From: Deltaproteobacteria bacterium
GTDB taxonomy: Bacteria; Desulfobacterota; Desulfobacteria; Desulfobacterales; C00003060
Length of the DNA: 11,743 bases
Assembly (NCBI GenBank): GCA_019309815.1
Contig: JAFDFO010000059.1
Span: 1-11,743 of the forward strand
Direction: 5' to 3'
Position numbers and translations under genes: made by a program. The notes below the pieces were generated by a model. The model saw only the letters and a program-made list of their open reading frames with translations, was not told the origin of the DNA and did no database searches. Below, piece after piece: positions 1 to 7,161 of the stretch (positions within the stretch are counted from its first letter, which is position 1; each line of letters begins with the position of its first letter).

Positions 1-746
1 GCAGCCTCCGTGGGTGTGAACCAGCCTCTGTAAAGCCCGCCCACAACCAATAAGAACAGACAAAGAACACCCCACGTGCCTTTCAGGGCAAAGACCTTCT
101 CCTTCATTGTAAATCTTGGTCCTGGGGGGCCCAGTGATGGTTTGTATCTCGTCATAATGTATATAGTCAGTATAAAGAGTCCGCTCAACAGGAGCCCCGG
201 AATGATCCCTGCAATGAACAGTGTCCCGATAGGCTGTTCAGTTAAAATGCCGTAGATGATCATCACCGTACTTGGTGGGATCAGAATCCCGAGAGTACCT
301 CCAGCGGCAATACAACCGGTGGCCAATGAATCGCCGTAATTGAACCGCTTCATTTCAGGGAGAGCCACCGTGGCCATGGTTGCTGACGTGGCCACGGAAG
401 ATCCTGATATGGCGGCAAAGCCGGCACAGGCCCCGGTGGTCGCCATGGCCAGCCCTCCGGGCAAGAAACCAATCCAGCGGTAAAATGTCTCATAGATCTC
501 AAACCCCATCCTGGAGTGAATGGCAAACTGTCCCATTAGAATAAAAAGCGGAATAACAGTAAGACTGTACGCTGTCCCCGTCTTGAATGACGCCATCCCC
601 AGTACCGAAAAACTCGATTCAGTGGAATTCAGAATGGCAAATCCCAGGAACCCCACCAATGCCAGAGTGAAACCAATCTGCATGCGTAGGGAAAGAAGTA
701 GAAACAAAAAAAGAATACCGAGAATTCAGAGGGTGGTGGGACTCAT
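1..746 (-). pseudogene. dctM: TRAP transporter large permease DctM, 3' end outside the window, early in-frame stop
   Basis: This reads as the large membrane subunit (DctM, about 430 residues in the family) that forms the ion-coupled transport path of a TRAP importer. About 248 codons are in the window and the gene runs off the left edge. Typical DctM stretches are visible: an LPGGLAMATT segment, then GFAAISGSSVATSATMATVA, then the LATGCIAAGGTLGILIPPST loop, among several hydrophobic helices. The expected ATG (744-746) overlaps the dctQ stop as ATGA, the normal arrangement for these genes. However, codon 7 is TGA (726-728), where DctM proteins usually have glycine in the N-terminal MSPTTLG-type sequence. 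The rest of the frame stays open to the window edge. The next in-frame ATG (681-683) would remove 21 residues, including much of the first helix, and has no ribosome binding site. I infer a nonsense mutation, or a base-call error (GGA to TGA). Confidence 0.85.
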
Positions 747-1156
747 GAAGTGACCATTTTTCTTAGGGCCGACAGACAATTTATCAACAGCCCTATACCA
801 AGCACACCGCAACCGATAGCTACTATGTAGACAAACGGATATACGGGAATCCATAGATCCTGAGATACTTCTCCTGAGGCTCTCATAGTGCCGGCATATA
901 CCAGTGCCGACCAGGTCATCAATCCAAAGAAAAGGAAAAAGATTAACTGCGTAACCATATCAATGATCGCCTGAACCCGTTTGCTAAATCGGCCTAAGAC
1001 GAGATCGACTTTCACATGACGCTTCAACACTTCAGCATGTGCCAGGGCAAAGAATACCACAATCACCATCATAAACTCGGTGACTTCGACAGTGCCCAGG
1101 ATCGATTTGCTGTACACCTTTCTCAGAAAAACGTCTGCTATGGTAAGCAGCATCAT
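743..1156 (-). CDS. dctQ: TRAP transporter small permease DctQ, N-terminus probably incomplete
   Basis: Small four-helix membrane subunit of a TRAP transporter, which pairs with DctM to take up a substrate delivered by DctP. The 137-residue frame shows the family pattern: a first helix running into ADVFLRKVYSKSILGTVEVT, a second helix FMMVIVVFFALAHAEVLKRH followed by VKVDLV, then two more C-terminal helices. DctQ proteins usually carry 20 to 30 residues before the MMLLTIADVF motif, but here the first ATG lies inside that motif. Upstream in the same frame there are only 14 codons after a TGA, with no ATG, GTG or TTG, and no Shine-Dalgarno sequence precedes the chosen ATG. The upstream sequence may carry a frameshift. 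It lies 81 bp after dctP and overlaps dctM by ATGA. The family call is secure; whether the gene works is doubtful. Confidence 0.85.
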   Translation of the reverse strand: MMLLTIADVFLRKVYSKSILGTVEVTEFMMVIVVFFALAHAEVLKRHVKVDLVLGRFSKRVQAIIDMVTQLIFFLFFGLMTWSALVYAGTMRASGEVSQDLWIPVYPFVYIVAIGCGVLGIGLLINCLSALRKMVTS

Positions 1157-1237
1157 CAGAAAAAGCGTCCGAAGTCTGTCTGTTTGTGAGTAACAATGTC
1201 AAACGAAACGGGACCCGGCTCCTATCCAGTCCCCACC

Positions 1238-2306
1238 CTATTTGTTCTTCTCCGCGGCAATATGGACAACATCTAACATCTCCCTGGCAGGCAATCCTTT
1301 CTCGGACATGTCCTTGACCCAATCTTCTTTTAGTGGATTCAAAACATTAACAAACTTCAACTTTTCGGAATCAGGTAGCCTGTAAATCTTGATTTTGCCC
1401 TGCTCCTCTATTTGACTCACTGCATCCTTGTCGTGACGGTCGTAAACCTGGGCAGCATGCAGACCCCACTTTTTGCCTGATGCCTCATCAATGGCTTTTT
1501 GTGCAAACTCAGGCAGGGGATGCCTCATCAATGGCTTTTTGTGCAAACTCAGGCAGGGAATCAAATTTCTCTTTGTTCATTACTACCGCCATCGGTGACA
1601 CATACATGTCTGCCTGGGTAATGTACTTAAGCAGGTCCAAAAGCTTAAAATCAACGGCAGCGCAGTACGGCGTGAGTACCCCATCGATTACCTTCTTCTG
1701 AAGGGATATGCTAAGCTTGGAGACAGGCATCCCAACCGGGTTGGCTCCCAAGAGTTCTAAGGCTTTACTCATATATGCAGTCCCCGATCGTATTTTCATT
1801 CCCTTGAGATCATCTATTGTGTGTATGGGCTTCGTAACCGAATGAAGCTGCCCTGCCCCAAAGGAGTAAAGCCACAACACCTTATAGTCCTTGTAGTCCT
1901 CCGCGAGATACCTGTCATACATATCATAAATTCCGTTCGTGGCATGTACTGCATTGTCAAAAAGGAAAGGAAGATCAAAAACGGAAGTTCGTGGAAAACG
2001 ACCCGTCGTATAGGACGGAATGATGAACGCTATGTCTGTGATGCCTGTCTTGACAGCATCCGCAAGCTGTTTGGGTCCACCAAGAGCCCCTCCTGAGTAA
2101 ATCTTGATTTTTACTTTGCCATTGCTCAGCTTTTCCACATTCTGGGCGAATGGAACAAAAGACTTCTGATGCTGGATGTGCATGGGTGGCATGAAGTGGG
2201 CCATTTTCAGTTCGATGGTCTCTGCCTTGACGGCCTTCACCCCTCCGCCTACAAGACATCCAAAAGCAAATGCCATTGTCACCCCCAACAGGATTACTCT
2301 CTTCAT
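1238..2306 (-). pseudogene. dctP: TRAP transporter substrate-binding protein DctP, frameshifted by a 40-bp tandem duplication
   Basis: Periplasmic solute receptor of a TRAP importer, likely for an organic acid or similar anion (not identified). The start is ATG at 2306, because a strong AAGGAGAG site sits 5 bases upstream and the protein then opens with a signal peptide (MKR, hydrophobic core, cleavage likely after AVKA). Family features follow: the ELKMAHFMPP strand, the LKGMKIRSG segment with the arginine that binds substrate carboxylate in this family, and SISLQKKVIDGVLTPY. The frame is lost at the exact tandem duplication 1479-1558. Reading through the first copy ends in a stop at 1509, while the real C-terminus (from GKKWGLHAAQVYDR to the TAG at 1238) continues in another frame. 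Removing one 40-bp copy restores a single frame of about 342 residues, the usual DctP length. It is the first gene of the TRAP operon, 103 bp after the fusion gene. Confidence 0.9.
1479..1558. repeat. Perfect 40-bp direct tandem duplication inside dctP
   Basis: Two identical, directly adjacent copies occupy 1479-1518 and 1519-1558; identity stops at once on both sides (1478 differs from 1518, and 1559 from 1519). Each copy encodes the same LPEFAQKAIDEAS peptide, once in each of the two broken dctP frames. Forty is not a multiple of three, so the duplication alone accounts for the frameshift. The lack of any divergence between copies indicates a recent replication-slippage event or an assembly error. 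Confidence 0.97.
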
Positions 2307-2311
2307 CTTCT

Positions 2312-2319
2312 CTCTCCTT
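2312..2319 (-). promoter_or_regulatory. Ribosome binding site of dctP
   Basis: On the minus strand this reads AAGGAGAG, five bases before the ATG at 2306. It decides the start of dctP against an upstream in-frame start at 2381, which would put 25 charged residues before an otherwise perfect signal peptide. Confidence 0.8.
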
Positions 2320-2409
2320 TCAAGCGTTGAACAAGTTTTGCTCTCCCGCAGCCACAGAGGCAAGCTGGGCGGAAAAGTCACTTCCAGAATCCAGAATCTT
2401 CTATGCTTC

Positions 2410-5304
2410 CTATAAGGGTTCCTCTTCTCCGATAGCCGGTTTCAATGCCAGGAATTGTTTTAAATACTTCCATTGGATGTTTCCTGGATCTTCACGCCAC
2501 TTTTTTTCCAGAAGGCTTGCATGTTGTCTTATGAGGAATTCAACCTGGTCTTGATGGTTCATACCTGGGGAGCCAACCTCCAGCGGATTCAGAAACTCCA
2601 CCCTGACCTTTCCGGTAGTATCAAAGGAAATAAAAACGGGTATGACATCAGCACCGGTCGTCAGGGCAAGGTGTGCAAAACCGGCCCTGAACGGTAAGAC
2701 ACGGCCCACGAAAGGGAGGGAGATTCCGCTGGTGCCGTGTAGGCCATCTGGTGCCACACGCACTATGCCGCCGCGGCCAAGAAACTGCCTGGCCACATAC
2801 AAAGATGACAGTCCAAACCGAAACTGCATCGAAGGTTCATATTCGACCTTTATCTGATTCCACCGCTCGAGCCCTAACAGTTCAAATTCGGTGGGCGCTC
2901 CACCCATGGTAATTATGTCCTCTATCCCCAGCCGATGCAGAGGCAAAACATCAAAATGGGAAGGCCCGTAGTGGCTACTGACTAAGACGACACCCTGTCC
3001 CCTGCGGTGGGATCGCAATAACGTCGAAATCCCGGTAATTTCAACCCATCTCTCAAAGCGCTGAGGAGTAAAGCGCGAAAGGATAGCAATTCTCAAGTCA
3101 ACCATAGAATTGCACATCAGGAATCTGTGGATGATTTCGGCCTCACTTGTTTGGCTTTCAATGGCAGGCAATAAACGTCGAAGTAGGCGGACAAGTTTCC
3201 CAAAAAGAATGGTTTGCGCCCATTTCCGTCCGCACAGCTTTGACAAGAGCCTTGTACCTGAGGAGTAAGGGATGACACCACCGCACTTTTCCAGAACAGA
3301 AAATATGACAATCTTCAGGGCCTTCTTGAGGAAGTTGTTTACTTCGAGATAGGTGTAGCTGATTCGAATACCGGGAGACCTTGCATCTATGGACCAGCTC
3401 TGCTGCGCAGCCGGCTTTGGAGGAGCACTGTCCTGGGCACGGAAGAGATCGGCTAGTTCCTCAATGTTCTGTGCGTCAACGAAAAAGTCAAAAGAAAACT
3501 CTCTGCCGAGTCGTTCCTCAATTTCCGTGAAGAAGCAAACGTAAAGGATTGAATCAAAACCCAGATCAGCGAACCTGTCTCTTATACCAATTGGGTGGAT
3601 CCCCAGTACGTCTCCACAAATCTCTGTCAGGTGCGTTTCCATTTTATCACGCGGTGCCACGAAAGGCGTATCCGTTTTGGGGCGCTTCCAATCAGGCTTT
3701 GGAAGCATGAGGCGATCTATCTTGCCCGATGGTGTAACAGGCATTGCTTCAAGCGCCACAAAGAAATGAGGAATCATGTAGTCAGGTAATGTCTCGCTGA
3801 GCCCCGCCCGCAGGATATTGACTGTGGGATCAGGCTTGGCTTGAGGAACAACGTATGCGACAATGTATTGGTGGCCCGAGCGGTACTCCTGTGCCACTAC
3901 TGCAGCTTCTTTTACGTTTTCAAGGTTGAGCAGCGTTTTCTCAATCTCCCCAAGCTCAATCCTATATCCTCTCACCTTCACCAGGGAGTCTTTCCGACCG
4001 AGATATTCCAGGCAGGCATCGGGTTTCATGCGACCCAAGTTACCGGTTCGGTAGATACGCTTACCACTGCCATCCGGGTCAGGACGGAAATCCTCCTGTG
4101 TAAGATCCGGCTTGCGCCAATAGCCCAGGGCCAGATAACGGCTGCTCACCGCTATCTCGCCAACTTCGTTAATAGGAACCTCTTTGCCGTCGTCATCCAG
4201 CAACCGAATATCTTTGTCTGTCAGCGCATACCCAACCGGCACAAGACTATCAGGTATCTTTGTCTCCTTGTCGATGAAGTAAGACCGCAACTCATGGGTT
4301 TCCGTACCTGCAAGTCTGACGCATAGGATGCAGTCATCAGAGAAATGCTTCTTGTAGAGTTCCACGTCTCTTCTATAAACCGGTTCTCCTGCCAGCACGA
4401 TCAAGCGAAGGTGAGGAAATGTCTCAGTACCTTTCAGGGTACCGGTAAAGCGTCGGAAGGCTGAGGAGACCGCCACGTAAAAGGTTATCTGCTCTTTCGA
4501 CAACCACTCCGCCAGATGGACAAGCCCCGGTCCTTTTAGGCTGTATGGGCAAACCGTGGCGCCATTCAACAAGCCTCCGAAGATCGAAGCCATAGACCCT
4601 GCGAAACTGGCAGACAAAAGAAAAGCGACACGATCTTCGGCACAGAGGTGGTAGTTGTTTGTTGTACTCATGATGCTGTGGAGCAAGTTGCGATGATTCA
4701 GAAAGACACCTTTAGGCTGGCCGGTGGATCCGGATGTGTAGTAGATGTTGGCGACGGTGTCAGGTGAAATTGAACCCGGTGGATTTTCACTCGGGGTCAT
4801 GGGATTGAGTTTGTCAAGGTTAAGGATACTCAGCCGGTTTTGGGACAGCTGCTCCGCAAGAGGAAGATTTTCATCATTGGTGACAACAAGGCCGGCCTGG
4901 GAGTCCTCAAGCAGAAAAGAGATTCTCGCGTGAGGGAATGACGGATCGAGAGGCGTGTATATCTTGCCGGATTTCAGTATACCGAAGATAGCAATAAGCT
5001 GCGGTATCCCGTGCTCAAGCAAAAATGCAATCGCTTCCTCCCCTTCCCCCCGTTCTTCCAGGATGGCATGGGCCAGTTGATTGGCAGCCCGATTCAAAGC
5101 ATCATACGTAAGAGAATACTCTCCAGCCTTCACAGCTATCTTTTCGGGGTATGTGGCAACCTGTCTTTCAAACCGTTCGGCAATTGACCCTTCAATCTCA
5201 GCCCTACTGAATTTGATGTAAGGGTTGGTCGGGCGAACGTGACGCCCTTTCGCAGGCTGATTTCCTGCCTCAGTACGCTCAGTGCCTATGGTCTCCAGAT
5301 TCAC
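2410..5304 (-). CDS. Fused adenylation - carrier - LpxL/AlmG-like acyltransferase protein (AlmEFG-type architecture)
   Basis: A 964-residue chain of three parts. Residues about 35-535 are an NRPS-type adenylation domain: A3 YTSGSTGQPKG (189-199), A5-like GTETHE (333), A7 YRTGN (418-422), A8 KVRGYRIELGEIE (443-455) and the A10 lysine in PSGKIDR (528). Residues about 550-624 are a phosphopantetheine carrier with Ser585 in DLGFDSI. After a proline-rich linker, about 650-958 resemble lipid A late acyltransferases, with SSHYGPSHFD (Ser776-Asp785, His778) and RVAPDG...LPFVGRVLPFRAGFAHLAL. In Vibrio, AlmE, AlmF and AlmG do the same jobs as separate proteins, placing glycine on lipid A. By inference this one activates a small acid and transfers it to a glycan or lipid, at the inner membrane. 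Oddities: the usual A4 aspartate is Ala235, A7 has Asn for Asp, and the HX4D/E acid is absent. The GTG start at 5304 has GAGGA ten bases upstream; a TTG at 5352 would overlap the sulfotransferase gene. Confidence 0.85.
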   Translation of the reverse strand: MNLETIGTERTEAGNQPAKGRHVRPTNPYIKFSRAEIEGSIAERFERQVATYPEKIAVKAGEYSLTYDALNRAANQLAHAILEERGEGEEAIAFLLEHGIPQLIAIFGILKSGKIYTPLDPSFPHARISFLLEDSQAGLVVTNDENLPLAEQLSQNRLSILNLDKLNPMTPSENPPGSISPDTVANIYYTSGSTGQPKGVFLNHRNLLHSIMSTTNNYHLCAEDRVAFLLSASFAGSMASIFGGLLNGATVCPYSLKGPGLVHLAEWLSKEQITFYVAVSSAFRRFTGTLKGTETFPHLRLIVLAGEPVYRRDVELYKKHFSDDCILCVRLAGTETHELRSYFIDKETKIPDSLVPVGYALTDKDIRLLDDDGKEVPINEVGEIAVSSRYLALGYWRKPDLTQEDFRPDPDGSGKRIYRTGNLGRMKPDACLEYLGRKDSLVKVRGYRIELGEIEKTLLNLENVKEAAVVAQEYRSGHQYIVAYVVPQAKPDPTVNILRAGLSETLPDYMIPHFFVALEAMPVTPSGKIDRLMLPKPDWKRPKTDTPFVAPRDKMETHLTEICGDVLGIHPIGIRDRFADLGFDSILYVCFFTEIEERLGREFSFDFFVDAQNIEELADLFRAQDSAPPKPAAQQSWSIDARSPGIRISYTYLEVNNFLKKALKIVIFSVLEKCGGVIPYSSGTRLLSKLCGRKWAQTILFGKLVRLLRRLLPAIESQTSEAEIIHRFLMCNSMVDLRIAILSRFTPQRFERWVEITGISTLLRSHRRGQGVVLVSSHYGPSHFDVLPLHRLGIEDIITMGGAPTEFELLGLERWNQIKVEYEPSMQFRFGLSSLYVARQFLGRGGIVRVAPDGLHGTSGISLPFVGRVLPFRAGFAHLALTTGADVIPVFISFDTTGKVRVEFLNPLEVGSPGMNHQDQVEFLIRQHASLLEKKWREDPGNIQWKYLKQFLALKPAIGEEEPL

Positions 5305-5314
5305 CTTAGGGTTT

Positions 5315-5319
5315 TCCTC
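5315..5319 (-). promoter_or_regulatory. Ribosome binding site favouring the GTG start of the fusion gene
   Basis: The minus strand reads GAGGA (within TGAGGAA) ten bases before the GTG at 5304. The alternative in-frame starts, GTG at 5340 and TTG at 5352, lie inside the end of the sulfotransferase gene and have weaker sites, so the 5304 start is preferred. It leaves 28 bp between the two genes. Confidence 0.55.
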
Positions 5320-5332
5320 AAAGGTCCGACCG

Positions 5333-6214
5333 CTACACACTCCAGGTCTCAAAATTCCGGCCCGTGTATTTCCTTAGACGATTCACATCTTCCTGAAAAA
5401 CATCAATCAGCCTTTGCCGAAGGTCCGCGTCCACTTCCGGGCGTCCCACTTTGCGCGATAATGGGAGATAGATTAATTTCTCCACAGGTCCTCGCATTTC
5501 ATAGGGAAGTAGTTGAATCGTTTTCATCGCCCGCATCGTCTCCAAACGCAACCCGACAGGGGTCTTCCGTCTTTTATACTTAGACATGTGCCAAACGTTG
5601 AAGAATCTTCTGGAGTAGAATGACTCGTCAACATTCAGGAAGTTGAATACTCTTTGAAGTGTTTGTAGGCGATGCTTCTGCAAATCCTCCACCGTGATGA
5701 TCATCATATTCTCTTCGGGGAAATAGGGTACATATTGCTCTATTTGCATGTAATACTTGCTTAGCTGAACATAACGATTCCCGTCCAGAATGCTCAAAGC
5801 ACCTTCGATTCCTCTGTCCTCCCTGCCCATCTCACAGGCGTGCACGTAATGGGAAACCAGGCGATCAATCGGGTCACGAACCACGTAGATGAGTTTTGTG
5901 CCAGGTACAACTCCGTGCATTCGCTCTGCTACGCCTACATAGACTGGGTAGGCTGTGTAGATAGGCGTGGATTCTCCGTGGATTTTCGATTCGCCCGAAA
6001 AGTTTGATCTGTACCAGTCAATACCTTTGTTCCAGTTACATTCTTTCACAAAGAAATACAGTTCTTTTTCACGGGACATAGATATCTCGGGGTGAAGACC
6101 CAGGTAGTAATGCAGACTGGTAGTGCCGCACTTCAGTGCACCGATGATGATCAGGTTGGGTAAGGTACCTTTTTTTGACTCTTTCACACCAATCTGATGA
6201 GAAGAATTAGTCAT
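5333..6214 (-). CDS. PAPS-dependent sulfotransferase (Sulfotransfer family, heparan-sulfate-type)
   Basis: A 293-residue cytosolic enzyme that transfers sulfate from PAPS to an acceptor hydroxyl or amine, here probably a sugar of the glycan made by the neighbouring genes. The 5'-phosphosulfate loop IGALKCGTTSLHYYL (residues 24-38) carries Lys28. The 3'-phosphate motif YVVRDPIDRLVSHY (110-123) carries Arg113 and Ser121. SREKELYFF (47-55) matches the KEPxFF-type segment of heparan sulfate and related sulfotransferases, which contributes the catalytic glutamate. No signal peptide or membrane segment is seen. Its ATG overlaps the upstream glycosyltransferase stop as TGATG with little Shine-Dalgarno sequence of its own, so translation is probably coupled. 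It ends 28 bp before the fusion gene. The family is clear; the acceptor is unknown. Confidence 0.92.
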   Translation of the reverse strand: MTNSSHQIGVKESKKGTLPNLIIIGALKCGTTSLHYYLGLHPEISMSREKELYFFVKECNWNKGIDWYRSNFSGESKIHGESTPIYTAYPVYVGVAERMHGVVPGTKLIYVVRDPIDRLVSHYVHACEMGREDRGIEGALSILDGNRYVQLSKYYMQIEQYVPYFPEENMMIITVEDLQKHRLQTLQRVFNFLNVDESFYSRRFFNVWHMSKYKRRKTPVGLRLETMRAMKTIQLLPYEMRGPVEKLIYLPLSRKVGRPEVDADLRQRLIDVFQEDVNRLRKYTGRNFETWSV

Positions 6215-7161
6215 CAGCCAACTGTTTTGTCTTCAGTGTCATTTGTCTTCTGCGGTGCCGTTACAGTGGATTTACTGTTGTTGTACGTTTCATACCAGAA
6301 GCCAACCGCATTAAACATCTGCCAAAGTAGCAGCAGCATAAAAACCTTTGCAGTTCTTGCCTGCGGAATATTGGCCATTGAATCTCGCAGAAGGCGAGGG
6401 AACTGGGGGTAAAACTTCATGTCGTTTTGTATCTTTCCGGACCCACGCCTTTTTCGCACCTGATGATACTGGAAGGCGCCTCGCCCATAGTTCAGGTGCT
6501 GCATACAGAAGCTTCGGAGCGTCAATGCCTGTGTATGAAACACCAGGACCTCTGGTGCATAGGTCATCTTATGACCTATGTGAAGCCATCGGTCGCATAA
6601 CTCACGATCTTCGGAAGCTGTCCTGAAGGCAGCGTTGAAACCGCCAGCTTTGTGAAACAGGGCCGCTGGTACCGCCATATTGTTGGAGGTAAAAAAGAAT
6701 GAGGGCTGCGGATGTTGGTTGTAAAATGTGTAAGCCATGTCAACGATGAGCTGGCTGGCTGTAGAATACGGATTGTGCTTAAGGGGGTTGATGACTCGTC
6801 CGCCGATCATTCCATCGGGGGTGTCTCCAAAGCGTGTTTCCAACTTCTGTAACCAGTCAGAGGCAGGCCGGCAATCATCATCAGTAAAGGCAAGAAAATG
6901 CCCTCGAGCAACGGCTGCACCCTCATTTCGTGCCGCGCCCGGTCCCCGGTTGGGCTGGCGGATCAGCGTGATATTTAGTTTGTCGAAAAATGGTTCAACA
7001 ACCCCGTCGAGTGGAGTCCGGCTTCCGTCATCAACCACCACAACTTCAAATCGGTCCACGTGATATGCCAGACGCGTCATTGCCCTTAAGCATCTATTGA
7101 CCAGCCCCGGCCGATTATATGTAGGAACAATAACGGAAAACTGAAACCGGGTACTACCCAC
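6214..7161 (-). CDS. Family 2 glycosyltransferase (GT-A fold)
   Basis: Inverting-type GT2 enzyme adding a sugar from a nucleotide-sugar donor during glycan repeat assembly, on the cytoplasmic face of the inner membrane. It opens with RFQFSVIVPTYNRPG, then shows VVVDDGS (nucleotide-binding Asp44-Asp45), the metal-binding TDDDCRP (Asp94-Asp96), the acceptor-side SNNMAV segment and the catalytic-acid region SEDRELCDRW (about 183-192). One hydrophobic stretch near the C-terminus (VFMLLLLWQMFNAVGF) may anchor it. I chose GTG at 7161 because an AGGGGAA site lies four bases upstream, the catalytic fold begins at once, and the overlap with the preceding gene falls to 8 bp. The ATG at 7290 would overlap that gene by 137 bp and adds residues that do not resemble the family. 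Donor and acceptor sugars cannot be told. Confidence 0.9.
   Translation of the reverse strand: MGSTRFQFSVIVPTYNRPGLVNRCLRAMTRLAYHVDRFEVVVVDDGSRTPLDGVVEPFFDKLNITLIRQPNRGPGAARNEGAAVARGHFLAFTDDDCRPASDWLQKLETRFGDTPDGMIGGRVINPLKHNPYSTASQLIVDMAYTFYNQHPQPSFFFTSNNMAVPAALFHKAGGFNAAFRTASEDRELCDRWLHIGHKMTYAPEVLVFHTQALTLRSFCMQHLNYGRGAFQYHQVRKRRGSGKIQNDMKFYPQFPRLLRDSMANIPQARTAKVFMLLLLWQMFNAVGFWYETYNNSKSTVTAPQKTNDTEDKTVG

Noticed and set aside
726..728. TGA in dctM as a selenocysteine codon
   Set aside because: The position is normally glycine, DctM is not a selenoprotein family, and no stem-loop of the required type is apparent just downstream.
1180..1215. TTGACA on the minus strand between dctP and dctQ as a -35 box
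   Set aside because: No acceptable -10 hexamer lies 16-18 bases downstream, and the position inside the operon makes a promoter unlikely.
1032..1322. 96-codon minus-strand frame spanning the dctP end and dctQ start
   Set aside because: Out of frame with both recognised genes and without domain features, though part of it might hold the lost dctQ N-terminus.
2339..2354. Sigma-54-like promoter (TGGC ... GCA, correct GG-GC spacing) upstream of dctP on the minus strand
   Set aside because: Only the GG and GC elements and a few flanking bases match; the ACG and TT of the consensus are absent. The position is plausible, but such a match occurs easily by chance.
2343..2375. Inverted repeat (CCG..CAGC / GCTG CGG) between the fusion gene and dctP
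   Set aside because: The stem is short, bulged and has an 11-base loop, and no T-run follows on the minus strand, so it does not qualify as an intrinsic terminator.
3841..4326. 161-codon open frame on the plus strand
   Set aside because: It lies wholly opposite the adenylation domain, shows no family pattern and has no ribosome site; it is a shadow of the coding strand.
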